Shown here piece after piece: positions 36,117-45,282 of a stretch of DNA of 64,000 nucleotides. The translations under genes were made by a program, and so were the position numbers. Position 1 is the first letter of the stretch. Every line of letters starts with the position of its first letter. The DNA is taken from positions 310,001 to 374,000 of the forward strand of contig NZ_JACHKZ010000001.1 of the NCBI RefSeq assembly GCF_014207855.1, given 5' to 3'. The notes below the pieces were generated by a model, which did not search any database, was not told the origin of the DNA, and saw only the letters and a list, made by a program, of their open reading frames with translations. This DNA is from Comamonas odontotermitis (GTDB taxonomy: Bacteria; Pseudomonadota; Gammaproteobacteria; Burkholderiales; Burkholderiaceae_C).

Positions 36117-37090
36117 GCGGCGTGCGCCTCCAGCGGAACAAAGCAGCGAAATTCGCGGCCGGGAATGGTGGTGACGGCGGGCTGCTCTGCCACACACTGC
36201 GGCGTAGCCCGGGTGCAGCGCGGCGCAAATGCGCAGCCAGGCACACGGCCCGACAGGCTGGGCGCCATGCCGTTGATCTGCGACAGGCGCGCACCGGGCG
36301 TTGCCTGCGCCGGCAGAGAATTGAGCAGGCCTTGTGTGTACGGATGGCGTGGCGCATCCAGCACTTCGGCCACGGCACCGGTCTCGACGATGCGGCCTGC
36401 ATACATCACAGCCACACGGTCAGCCAGCTCGGCAATCACGCCCAGATCGTGGGTGATCCAGATCAGTGCCGTTCCATGCTCCTGGCAGATTTTCTGCATG
36501 CGGTAGAGGATCTGGCCCTGGATCGTGACATCCAGCGCCGTTGTCGGCTCGTCGCAGATGATCAGGTCGGGCTTGTTGAGCATGGCAATGGCAATGGCCA
36601 CACGCTGGCGCATACCGCCCGAAAATTCATGCGGATAGCTGCGCAAGCGCTTCTCCGGCGCGGGAATGCCCACCATGGCCAGCGCTTCCACACAGCGCTG
36701 AATGGCTTCAGCCTTGGGCATCTTCTGGTGCGCATCAATCGCCTCCAGCATCTGCTCCTCGATCCGCAGCACCGGGTTCAGGGTCATCAGCGGATCCTGA
36801 AAAATCATTGCGATGCGGTCGCCACGCAATTTGCGCATAGCTTCTTGCGGGAGTGCGCGCAGGTCCTGGCCCTTGAACAGCACCTGGCCTTGCGTGACTT
36901 CGCCGGGTGCGTCGATCATGCCGAAGATAGAAAAGCCGGTCACCGATTTACCCGATCCCGACTCTCCAACGAGACCAAGAATTTCTCCGGGCTGCAGACT
37001 GATATGGATATCACTGACCGCGGGCCATGCGCCCTCTTCGGTGTGAAACACCGTCTGCAGGTTCTTTACGTCAAGCAAAGGGGTAGTCAT
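36113..37090 (-). CDS. dppD: Peptide ABC transporter ATP-binding protein (DppD/OppD-like)
   Basis: A 325-residue ATPase partner of the DppF-like subunit. Walker A is GESGSGKS, Q-loop [10 protein letters not shown], signature [12 protein letters not shown], Walker [13 protein letters not shown], and H-loop ITHDLGVI. The C-terminal Cys-containing extension [14 protein letters not shown] is present. The ATG at 37090 has AGGAAG upstream and shares a base with the TAA of the permease gene (TAATG), so translation is coupled. Confidence 0.95.
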
Positions 37091-38019
37091 TACTTCCTCG
37101 GATCCAGGGCTTCGCGCAGTCGGTCGCCGATCAGATTGATCGACAGAATGAGGGCCAGCAGTGCCAGGCCGGGGAACATGCTGATCCAGTAGTCGCCAGA
37201 CATTAGGTACTGAAAGCCGTTGGCAATCAAAAGGCCGAGCGACGGCTCGGTGATGGGCACGCCAACACCCAGGAAGGACAGCGTCGCCTCCAGCACGATG
37301 GCGTTGGCGATCTGGATGGTGGCAAATACCATCACGGGGCCCATGCAATTGGGCAGCAGGTGGCGCGTCATGATGCGCCAGGCGGGAAAGCCCAGGTTCT
37401 TGGCCGCCTCGATGTACTCCTTCTTGCGCTCCTGCAGTGCCCGGCCACGCATGATGCGCGCGTAGTGCGCCCATTGCACCAGCACGATGGCGATCACCAC
37501 CTTGTCCACCCCGCGCCCCATGATCGCCAGCAGCACCAATGCCACCAGAATCGTTGGGAAGCCCAGAATAAAGTCGACAATGCGCATCAGCACGGTATCG
37601 ACCCAGCCCCCCATATAGGCGGCAATCAGCCCCACAAGACTGCCAATGATGGTGGCGAGCACCACCGCGCTCAGGCCCACCATCAGGCTGATGCGCAGGC
37701 CGTGCAGAATCGCCGAGAGCATGTCACGGCCCTGGTCATCGGTGCCCAGCCAATAGGTCATGCCCGATGCTGCCTCGGACATGGGCTTGAGGCGGCCATC
37801 CATCAGATCGAGTGCCCCCAGGTCGTACGGGTTCTGGGGCGACAGAAACGGCGACAGCAGCACGACGGCGAGCAGCACCACCAGTGCAATCACCGCACCC
37901 TTCACTGTGGGCTTGCTGTGCAGTTTTTTCAGGATTGCAGCGCGTTGTGGCGTTTCCTGCAGAGGCTGCGCGCGCTGGGTGCTGTCAATTTTCATCATGT
38001 TCTTTTCGGGCTGCATCAT
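37090..38019 (-). CDS. dppC: Peptide ABC transporter permease (DppC/OppC-like)
   Basis: A 309-residue inner-membrane permease. A short cytoplasmic N-terminus leads into a first membrane helix (about 38-58), then a periplasmic loop with the OppC hallmark YWLGTDDQGRDMLS. Five more helices include the ATPase-coupling EAAKNLGFPAWRIMTRHLLPN. The start at 38019 has AGGAGG upstream and overlaps the dppB stop. Confidence 0.94.
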   Translation of the reverse strand: MMQPEKNMMKIDSTQRAQPLQETPQRAAILKKLHSKPTVKGAVIALVVLLAVVLLSPFLSPQNPYDLGALDLMDGRLKPMSEAASGMTYWLGTDDQGRDMLSAILHGLRISLMVGLSAVVLATIIGSLVGLIAAYMGGWVDTVLMRIVDFILGFPTILVALVLLAIMGRGVDKVVIAIVLVQWAHYARIMRGRALQERKKEYIEAAKNLGFPAWRIMTRHLLPNCMGPVMVFATIQIANAIVLEATLSFLGVGVPITEPSLGLLIANGFQYLMSGDYWISMFPGLALLALILSINLIGDRLREALDPRK

Positions 38020-38990
38020 TGCGCCTCCTGCAGCTGCACCCGTGGGTCCAGCACCGCATACAGCAGATCCACCACCAGGTTGATCATCACGAAGATGAAG
38101 GTCACCAGCATCACATAAGCCACCACCACCGGGCGATCGAGCTTGTAGATGCTGTCGATCAGCAGCTTGCCCATGCCCGGCCATGCAAACACGGTTTCGG
38201 TGATGGTCGAATACGCAATCAATGTGCCGAACTCCATGCCGATCACGGTAACGACCGGGATGAGAATGTTGCGCAGGATGTGGCGCGTCAGGATGCGGCG
38301 CTCGCTGATGCCCTTGGCGCGCGCAAACTTGACGTACTCCTGCGTCTTGGCCTCCATCACGCCGGTCGCCGTCAGGCGCAGCACCAGGGCAATATTGCCC
38401 AGTGCCAGATTGATCGCAGGCAGCATCACATGGCGCCATCCATCAGCGGTAAAGAGAGAAAACGGCACTCCAAAAATGCTGACCGTGTCGCCCCGGCCGG
38501 ACGATGGCAGCCACTGCAGCCAGACGGCAAACATCAGGATCAGCATCATGCCCTGCCAGAAATTGGGCAGCGAAAAGCCCAGCACCGAGCCGCCCATCAG
38601 GCTGCGGCCCAGCGGCTTGTCGTTGAAGAGCCCGGCGACCAGACCCAGCGGAATGCCGATCAGGCAGGTCAGGCCGATGGCCACCACCACCAGCTCGAAG
38701 GTGGCAGGAAAACGCTGCACGATCAATTCAATGGCCGGAATGCCATGCACGAACGAGGTGCCCAGGTCGCCCTGGAAGGCACGGCTCAGAAAGCTCCAGT
38801 ACTGCAGCCACACTGGCAGATCCAGCCCCAGCCGCTTGATCATGGCCTCGCGGTCAGCATCGCTGGCCTCGGCGCTCACCAGCAGCTCGATGGGGTCGCC
38901 CACGGCATAGACTGCCATGAACACCACCAGCGACACCGCCAGCAGCACCAGAAAACTTTGCACCAATCGGCGCAGGATATAGACGATCAC
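38016..38990 (-). CDS. dppB: Peptide ABC transporter permease (DppB/OppB-like)
   Basis: A 324-residue permease beginning MIVYILRRLVQSF, the standard OppB start. It has six membrane helices, a large first periplasmic loop, and the coupling motif FARAKGISERRILTRHILRN. It is the first membrane component after the two binding-protein genes. A stable hairpin just upstream probably lowers its expression relative to them. Confidence 0.95.
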   Translation of the reverse strand: MIVYILRRLVQSFLVLLAVSLVVFMAVYAVGDPIELLVSAEASDADREAMIKRLGLDLPVWLQYWSFLSRAFQGDLGTSFVHGIPAIELIVQRFPATFELVVVAIGLTCLIGIPLGLVAGLFNDKPLGRSLMGGSVLGFSLPNFWQGMMLILMFAVWLQWLPSSGRGDTVSIFGVPFSLFTADGWRHVMLPAINLALGNIALVLRLTATGVMEAKTQEYVKFARAKGISERRILTRHILRNILIPVVTVIGMEFGTLIAYSTITETVFAWPGMGKLLIDSIYKLDRPVVVAYVMLVTFIFVMINLVVDLLYAVLDPRVQLQEAQ

Positions 38991-39082
38991 GTTGCGTCCC
39001 TATTCAACAAAAGCCCCGCGCTTCCCCCACTCCGTGAGGTTGTTGCACCCACAAGGGGCTGGCCCGGCAATGAAAAATCACA

Positions 39083-39120
39083 ATGCCCGCATGCCCCGCC
39101 GCCGGGGCCCATGCGGGCAT
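39083..39120 (-). terminator. Attenuator-like hairpin between binding-protein and permease genes
   Basis: ATGCCCGCATG (39083-39093) pairs perfectly with CATGCGGGCAT (39110-39120), and the inner CCCC/GGGG extends it. On the minus strand it is followed by TGTGATTTTTC. Partial termination here would make the binding protein more abundant than the membrane complex. Confidence 0.75.
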
Positions 39121-39157
39121 GCCATGCACCAGGCCGAACCTGCCCGGTGCACCGGCC

Positions 39158-40786
39158 TTACTTGGTCGGTTTGACCGACATGGCCAGCGTGTACTGGTCG
39201 CGTCGGCCCTCATAGCTCAATCCTTTCTTGTACGCCCAGATGCTGCTCTCAAAGTGCAGCGGAATCAGCGGCACGTTGTCGAGCGCAATCTGCGTGGCCT
39301 TCTGGTACTCCGCCTTGCGCTGCGCGGAATCCATCAGAGCCATCGCTGGCACGAACACCTTGTCAAACGCGGCATTGCTGAAGCCGCCGTAGTTGCTGGT
39401 GCCCAGGCCCTGGTCCTTGTTCGTGGAGGCAACCCAGTACTGGAACAGCCCCGACGCCTCGCCGTTTTCCGAAGGCCAGCCGCCTATCGCAAAGCTGAAT
39501 TCGCGCTTGGCGCGCTTGGGGAAATAGATAGCCGCCGCCTGTGCATCGACCGTGGTCTTGATGCCGATGCGGGTCAGGTACTGCGCTACGGCCTGTGCAA
39601 TCTGGCCATCGTTGATGTAGCGGTCATTCGTGGTCGTCAGTGTCAGCTCGAAGCCGTTGGGGTAGCCCGCTTCGGCCAGCAGTTTCTTCGCAGCTTCGGG
39701 GTCGAACTTGATTTCTGCGGGCTTGTCGAGGCTGCCAAACATGCCTGCAGGCATGTACTGGTTGGCCACCGTAGCCATGCCGTCCATCAGACGCTGCACG
39801 ATGGCCTTGCGGTCGATCGCCATGCTGATGGCCTGGCGCACGCGCAGGTCCTGCAACGGGTTCTTGCCATCGGCCGCTTTGACAAACGGGCTTTGTGCGC
39901 GGCCCGAATCCGGCTGGAAGAAGATGAGCCGTGTGGACGGCGTCGCCACGAAGTCGAGCTTGCTGTTTTCCTTGATGCGCGGCAGATCGCGCGCAGCAGG
40001 GCTTTCGATCACATCGTAGTCGCCCGACATGAGGCCGGTGAGGCGTGGGCCAGCATTGGGCACGGGCACCATCTTCACGGTTTTCCAGTGCGGCTTGGCT
40101 CCCCAGTAGCCTTCGTTGCGCTCCATCTCGATGCCTGTGCCCTTGACATAGGACTTGAGCTTGTACGGGCCCGTGCCTATCGACAGCCTGCCAGTGTTGA
40201 ACTCGGCCACCGTGGGCCAGGGCGAGGTTACGCCGCAACCTTCCTTGGGTGCGAACCTGAGCTTGTCGAACTTGGCAATACCACTCCAGATGATGGGCAG
40301 GGAGCGCGCCAGCTCATTGGGCATGGTGGGGATGGGCCGGTCGCTTTTGATGATGACGGTGTATTCATCAGGCGTCTGCACATCGGTGAAGTTCTGCATG
40401 GGCTCCATGTACGAACGCGACACGTTGGTCTCGTTGTTCAGCACACGGCAGATGGTGAACAGCACATCCTTCGATGTGAACGGCTCGCCGTTGGAGAACT
40501 TCACGCCCTTGCGCAGCTTGAGCTCCCAGGTGTTGTCATCGACTGGCTTCCACGATTCCGCGAGGCCCGCAATCAGCTCCATCTTCGCATTGCGGTTGAT
40601 GAGCGACTCGAAGATATGGGCTGAGAACGAATCATTCGTCGTCACCTTGTGGTAATGCGGATCGGCCGCCGTCGGCTCGGATGCAAGACCAATGGTGAGC
40701 GATTGCGCCGCAACCATACCAGCGGGCAGGCCCAATGCTGCAACGCTTGCCAGCGACAAGGTAGCGCGGCGAGAGATCTTCTTCAT
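39158..40786 (-). CDS. Peptide ABC transporter substrate-binding protein, paralogue 1
   Basis: A 542-residue periplasmic binding protein of the family 5 (DppA/OppA) class. The signal sequence begins MKKISRRATLSL and ends near GMVAAQ. Family pieces include ASEPTAADPHYHK, WELKLRKGVKFSNGEPF, and KPHWKTVKM. An AAGGAGGAA site lies upstream of the ATG at 40786. It is similar over its full length to the next gene (40940-42556), so the two are a tandem duplication feeding the same permease. Confidence 0.93.
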   Translation of the reverse strand: MKKISRRATLSLASVAALGLPAGMVAAQSLTIGLASEPTAADPHYHKVTTNDSFSAHIFESLINRNAKMELIAGLAESWKPVDDNTWELKLRKGVKFSNGEPFTSKDVLFTICRVLNNETNVSRSYMEPMQNFTDVQTPDEYTVIIKSDRPIPTMPNELARSLPIIWSGIAKFDKLRFAPKEGCGVTSPWPTVAEFNTGRLSIGTGPYKLKSYVKGTGIEMERNEGYWGAKPHWKTVKMVPVPNAGPRLTGLMSGDYDVIESPAARDLPRIKENSKLDFVATPSTRLIFFQPDSGRAQSPFVKAADGKNPLQDLRVRQAISMAIDRKAIVQRLMDGMATVANQYMPAGMFGSLDKPAEIKFDPEAAKKLLAEAGYPNGFELTLTTTNDRYINDGQIAQAVAQYLTRIGIKTTVDAQAAAIYFPKRAKREFSFAIGGWPSENGEASGLFQYWVASTNKDQGLGTSNYGGFSNAAFDKVFVPAMALMDSAQRKAEYQKATQIALDNVPLIPLHFESSIWAYKKGLSYEGRRDQYTLAMSVKPTK

Positions 40787-40939
40787 AGACACAGGTCGTT
40801 CCTCCTTGGTTAAAAGCCAGCTACAGCACGGCTCTGCGGCACGTGGACGATAGCGATTGATCCGTATGCTGAAGGGAAGGGAACAAAAGCACCATAGGTG
40901 ACTTCCGCAACCTGTCCCATCCGTTGGCAATGCCGGCGA

Positions 40940-42556
40940 CTACTTGGCAGGTTTGACCGAAGTTGCCAGCGTGTACTGGTCGCGGCGGCCTTCGTAGCTC
41001 AGATCCTTCTTGAATGCCCAGATGCTGCTTTCAAAGTGCAGCGGAATCAGGGGCACGTTGTCCAGCGCGATCTTGGTTGCCTGCTCCAGCATGGGCTTGC
41101 GCTTGGCCGCATCCACGGTCTTGGCCGCAGGGATGTAGACCTTGTCGAATTCGGCACTGCTGAAACCGCCGTAGTTGCTGGTGCCCAGGCCCTTGGGCGA
41201 ATCGGTCGATGCCACCCACAGCTGGAACAGGCCCGAGGCCTCGCCGTTCTCCGAAGGCCAGCCGCCCATGGCAAAGCTGTATTCGCGCTTGGCGCGCTTG
41301 GGGAAGTAGATCGATGCCGTCATGGCATCCACCTTGGTCTTGATGCCCACGCGCGTGAGGTACTGGGCCACGGCCTGCGCAATCTGCGCGTCGTTCATGT
41401 AGCGGTCGTTGGTAGACGACAGTGTCAGCTCGAAGCCGTTGGGGTAGCCCGCTTCGGCCAGCAGCTTCTTGGCACCCTCGGGGTCGAACTTGATCTCGGG
41501 CGCCTTGGCCAGGCCGCCGAACATGCCATCGGGCATGTACTGGTAGGCCGGTGTTGCCATGCCGTCCATCAGGCGCTGCACGATGGCCTTGCGGTCAATC
41601 GCCATGTTGATGGCCTTGCGCACGCGCAGGTCCTGCAGCGGGTTCTTGCCGTCCGGCGCAGTCACGAATGGCGACTTGTCGCGGCCAACGTCGGGCTGAA
41701 AGAACACCAGGCGCGTGGAAGGCGTGGCCACAAAAGCCAGCTTCTTGTCTTCCTTGATGCGCGCCAGGTCGCGCGCGGCGGGGTTTTCAATCAGGTCGTA
41801 ATCGCCCGACATCAGGCCCGTCAGGCGCGGGCCGGCGTTGGGCACGGATACCATCTTCACGGTCTGCCAGTGCGGCTTGGCGCCCCAATAGCTGTCGTTG
41901 CGCTCCAGGGTGATGCCCGTGCCCTTGATATAGGACTTGAGCTTGAACGGGCCGGTGCCGATCGCCATCTTGCCGCTGTTGAAATCAGCCACCGTTGGCC
42001 AAGGGCCCTTGTAGCCACAGCCTTCCTTGGGCGCAAACTTGAGCTTGTCGTGCTTGACGATGCTGCTGGAGATGATGGGCAGGTTGCGCGCAAACTCGGC
42101 CGGGATCAGCGGCACGGGCTCGGCCGTCTTGACGATCACGGTCAGGTCATCGGGCGTCTGCACATCGGTGATCAGCTTGGTCGTGTCCATATACGACTGC
42201 GACACGTTGGTCTCGTTGTTCAGTGTGCGGCAGATGGTGAACAGCACATCCTGCGAGGTGAAGGGCGCGCCATTGGAGAACTTCACGTCCTTGCGCAGCT
42301 TGAACTCCCAGGTCAGGTCGTCCAGGTTCTTCCACGACAGGGCCAACGATGGCACCAGCTCCATATTGGCGGTACGCCCTACCAGGGAGTCATAGACATG
42401 GGCCGAGAACGAGTCGTTCGTCGTCATCTTGTGGTAGTGAGGATCTGCCGCGGTGGGCTCGGAAGCCAGGGCGATGGTCAGCGTCTGCGCGTTTGCAGCA
42501 CCCATGAGCACGCCAGCGGCCAGCGCCAGCGCGCGCTTGTTCAGAGGGAAAGTCAT
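40940..42556 (-). CDS. Peptide ABC transporter substrate-binding protein, paralogue 2
   Basis: A 538-residue periplasmic family 5 binding protein, first gene of the peptide-transport operon. The signal peptide runs from MTFPLNKRALALAAG to about ANAQ. It shares most blocks with paralogue 1 (ASEPTAADPHYHKMTTNDSF, GPRLTGLMSGDYD, RRDQYTLATSVKPAK), but differs in places, for example DTTKLITD versus EPMQNFTD. The ATG at 42556 is chosen because a typical signal peptide starts there. Confidence 0.93.
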   Translation of the reverse strand: MTFPLNKRALALAAGVLMGAANAQTLTIALASEPTAADPHYHKMTTNDSFSAHVYDSLVGRTANMELVPSLALSWKNLDDLTWEFKLRKDVKFSNGAPFTSQDVLFTICRTLNNETNVSQSYMDTTKLITDVQTPDDLTVIVKTAEPVPLIPAEFARNLPIISSSIVKHDKLKFAPKEGCGYKGPWPTVADFNSGKMAIGTGPFKLKSYIKGTGITLERNDSYWGAKPHWQTVKMVSVPNAGPRLTGLMSGDYDLIENPAARDLARIKEDKKLAFVATPSTRLVFFQPDVGRDKSPFVTAPDGKNPLQDLRVRKAINMAIDRKAIVQRLMDGMATPAYQYMPDGMFGGLAKAPEIKFDPEGAKKLLAEAGYPNGFELTLSSTNDRYMNDAQIAQAVAQYLTRVGIKTKVDAMTASIYFPKRAKREYSFAMGGWPSENGEASGLFQLWVASTDSPKGLGTSNYGGFSSAEFDKVYIPAAKTVDAAKRKPMLEQATKIALDNVPLIPLHFESSIWAFKKDLSYEGRRDQYTLATSVKPAK

Positions 42557-42950
42557 ATCTGCCTTCAAGATGTATGAGGCACCACTGCGGCACCCGTTTT
42601 CTGGCACCGGTTACAGGCGCCTGCGCAGAAAGGCCATGGCAAGCGCACGCCCGCCTTGCACCGCTGCGGTAAAAAGTCGGCACATTCTTACACGGAAATT
42701 ACAACCACCCGGCGCCGCACAAAGCCCGTTTACTGGGCATTTACCCCATGAAAACAAGCACTTTATGCGTGTGCGGAACGATGTTGTGCAGGCTGCGCAA
42801 CAATGCGATCCCCTGGCATGCGAAGCGGCCCGCGCAAATGGCCCCCATCGCCCTGCCCAACTGACAGCACTTGAAAGAAATCGGTACGGAGCACAGGTCT
42901 CATCCATGAGGCCCACCATCCCGATCCAAACTATCTAAAATCGCTCCATC
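42557..42950. promoter_or_regulatory. Divergent promoter region of the peptide operon
   Basis: 394 bp between the peptide operon (-) and the DUF1439 lipoprotein gene (+). Promoters of both must lie here. I see no strong operator or hairpin. Confidence 0.4.
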
Positions 42951-43511
42951 ATGCGTCGCCGCTTACTTCTTTGCTCTACTTTATGCATGGCCGTCGGACT
43001 TGCGGGCTGCTCTCTGGCGCCCCGCAGCTATACCTTGTCGCAGGACGAACTGCAGACCATGGTGGCCAAGGCTTTTCCACGCCAATACCCGCTCCTGGGG
43101 CTGGTGACTCTCAACGTCAATGCGCCTGCCCTGGGGCTCAAACCCGAAATCAACCGCATCAACGCCACAATGACCGCCCAGCTCAACGGCAAGGTGCTGC
43201 CCCATAGCTTTGATGGCGCAATGGATCTGGACTTTGCGCTGCGCTACGAACCGAGGGACCACACCTTGCGAGCCACCCAGGTGCATGTGAATTCGCTGAT
43301 GATGACCGGCCTGCCCGATGGCCTGGCCAGCATGCTGCATGCCTATGCGCCGCGCGCTGCCGAACAGGCCATGGATGATGTGATCGTCCACACCTTGCGC
43401 GACGAAGACCTGGCCAAACTCGACAAGGCCGACCGCCTGCCTGCCTCATTCACGGTCACAAAGAGTGGCCTGCGCATTGATTTCGACCAAAAGTCCAAGG
43501 CAGCAAACTGA
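42951..43511 (+). CDS. DUF1439 (YceB-like) lipoprotein
   Basis: A 186-residue predicted lipoprotein. The signal peptide ends in the lipobox LAGC (Cys20). The mature part belongs to the DUF1439/YceB group (lipid-binding-like beta fold), with YTLSQDELQTMVAKAFPRQYP near its start. Function unknown; likely anchored in the outer membrane. Confidence 0.82.
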   Translation: MRRRLLLCSTLCMAVGLAGCSLAPRSYTLSQDELQTMVAKAFPRQYPLLGLVTLNVNAPALGLKPEINRINATMTAQLNGKVLPHSFDGAMDLDFALRYEPRDHTLRATQVHVNSLMMTGLPDGLASMLHAYAPRAAEQAMDDVIVHTLRDEDLAKLDKADRLPASFTVTKSGLRIDFDQKSKAAN

Positions 43512-43572
43512 GTTCAATTGATTTATGCTGCGGTCATTGTGCGCACCTCGCGCACGGAATGGAGACCACCGC

Positions 43573-44274
43573 ATGCCTTCCCTGGACGATTTCAGCGTCA
43601 CCCGCAAATGGCCCGCCACGCGGCCTGATCTGCTGCAACTGTATTCCCTGGCCACGCCCAACGGCGTGAAGGTGTCGATCATGCTGGAAGAGCTGGGCGT
43701 GCCTTATGAAGTGCACCACATCAGCTTTGACAGCAATGACCAGCTGACGCCGGAGTTCGTCGGCACCTTCCCCAACAACAAGATTCCGGCCATCCTGGAT
43801 CCCAATGGCCCGGGCGGCGAGCCGATCGCGCTGTTCGAGTCAGGCGCCATCCTGCTGTACCTGGCCGAAAAGTACAACCAGTTCCTCCCGCAGGATCTGG
43901 GGCTGCGCTACACCACCTTGCAGTGGCTGATGTTCCAGATGGGCGGCATCGGCCCCATGTTCGGCCAAGTAGGTTTCTTCAACATCTATGGCGGCAAGGA
44001 TTTCGAGGACAAGCGCCCGCTCATGCGCTATGTGAACGAATCGAAGCGATTGCTCACTGTGCTGGACAAGCACCTGGTAGGCAAGGATTGGGTGGCAGGG
44101 AGCGAATATACGATTGCCGACATGGCCATCTTCCCGTGGATCCGCAACATGATCGTTCGCTACAACGCCGAAGAGCTGATCGGCTGGGGCCAGTACCCCG
44201 AGGTAAGCCGCGTGCTCAGCCAGTGGCTGCAGCGCCCTGCCGTGCAGCGCGGCCTGCTCGTTCCGGCTCGCTGA
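43573..44274 (+). CDS. Glutathione S-transferase family protein (YghU/YfcG-like)
   Basis: A 233-residue cytoplasmic GST. The thioredoxin-like N-terminal domain has TPNGVKVSIMLEELGVPYEV and the cis-Pro segment NNKIPAI; the ESGAILLYLAEKY motif follows. The helical C-terminal domain ends with IADMAIFPW. The layout matches the Ure2p-like YghU/YfcG class, which have disulfide reductase activity. The ATG at 43573 begins the conserved part. It precedes the pirin gene by 14 bp, likely co-transcribed. Confidence 0.9.
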   Translation: MPSLDDFSVTRKWPATRPDLLQLYSLATPNGVKVSIMLEELGVPYEVHHISFDSNDQLTPEFVGTFPNNKIPAILDPNGPGGEPIALFESGAILLYLAEKYNQFLPQDLGLRYTTLQWLMFQMGGIGPMFGQVGFFNIYGGKDFEDKRPLMRYVNESKRLLTVLDKHLVGKDWVAGSEYTIADMAIFPWIRNMIVRYNAEELIGWGQYPEVSRVLSQWLQRPAVQRGLLVPAR

Positions 44275-44288
44275 CGAGGAGAGGCACC

Positions 44289-45176
44289 ATGGATTCCACC
44301 CCCTTGAACCGCTACCCCGGTCGCGTTGCCGACGTGGGAGGCGTGCCGGTGCTGCGCGCCCTGCCTAACCGCGCCCGCCGCATGGTGGGTGCCTGGTGCT
44401 TTCTGGACCATGCAGGCCCCTCGCACTTTGACGAAGGCCCCGGCATGCAGGTGGGCCCACACCCGCATACCTGCCTGCAGACTTTCACCTGGATGATCGA
44501 AGGCGAAGTGCTGCACCGCGACAGCCTGGGCAGCGAGCAACCGATCAGACCAGGTCAGGTCAACCTGATGACAGCAGGCAAAGGCATTGCGCATTCAGAG
44601 GAAAGCCTGGGCAAGCCTGACTTCCATGCTGTGCAGCTGTGGATTGCGCTGCCCAAGGAGCAGCGCTTCATGCCCCCGCGCTTTCAGCACTACCCGGTGC
44701 TACCCCGGTTCAGCCGCCAAGGCTTGCAGATGACCGTACTGGCAGGCGAATGGGAAGGCCAGCGTGCGCCGACCGAGGTACACAGCCCGCTGGTGGCTGT
44801 TGACATGGAGGCTGGCCAGCCCGCCTCTGCCACCCTGGCGCTGCGCCCCGATTTTGAATATGGAGTGCTTTGCCTGTATGGCGACCTGCAGGTAAACGGC
44901 CAGACTGCGGCGGCCAACGAGCTGATCTACCTGCCCGAAGGCGGCAGTACGGTCGATGTGCAATGCGGCGCAAACAGTCGCTTCATTCTGCTGGGTGGCG
45001 AGCCTTACGAGGGAGGCGTGCTGATCTGGTGGAATTTTGTCGGTCAGAGCCAGGAAGAGATCGAAGGCTTTCTGGCCAACTGGAACCAAGGCATCGGCTT
45101 TGGCGAAGCGGTGGCCTCGCCGCTGCCACCTCTAACGGCCCCGACGCTGGATGGTGTGCATTTGCGCCAGCGGTAG
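44289..45176 (+). CDS. Pirin family protein
   Basis: A 295-residue bicupin. The metal-binding N-terminal cupin has the pirin pattern HPHTCLQTF ... GEVLHRDS and GKGIAHSEES, so an iron site with three His and one Glu is likely. Some bacterial pirins have quercetinase activity; others act as redox sensors. GAGGAGAGG lies just upstream of the ATG. It follows the GST gene, and together they suggest a redox or detoxification role. Confidence 0.9.
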   Translation: MDSTPLNRYPGRVADVGGVPVLRALPNRARRMVGAWCFLDHAGPSHFDEGPGMQVGPHPHTCLQTFTWMIEGEVLHRDSLGSEQPIRPGQVNLMTAGKGIAHSEESLGKPDFHAVQLWIALPKEQRFMPPRFQHYPVLPRFSRQGLQMTVLAGEWEGQRAPTEVHSPLVAVDMEAGQPASATLALRPDFEYGVLCLYGDLQVNGQTAAANELIYLPEGGSTVDVQCGANSRFILLGGEPYEGGVLIWWNFVGQSQEEIEGFLANWNQGIGFGEAVASPLPPLTAPTLDGVHLRQR

Positions 45177-45210
45177 GCACCACCCACGGATCATTCATCG
45201 CAACTGCCAA

Positions 45211-45229
45211 TGCTATTATTTATATAGCA
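45211..45229. repeat. AT-cored hairpin repeat copy
   Basis: TGCTAT and ATAGCA flank an AT loop (45211-45216 with 45224-45229). It sits between convergent genes, where it may act as a 3'-end structure. Confidence 0.5.
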
Positions 45230-45282
45230 ATTCACACTTTACTGATGGTCTTTGGCTGCGCACGGCCCGGCTTATTTAAGTG

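Noticed and set aside
40898-42577. Long plus-strand open reading opposite the binding-protein gene
   Set aside because: Shadow of paralogue 2; the minus strand has an intact signal peptide and family motifs.
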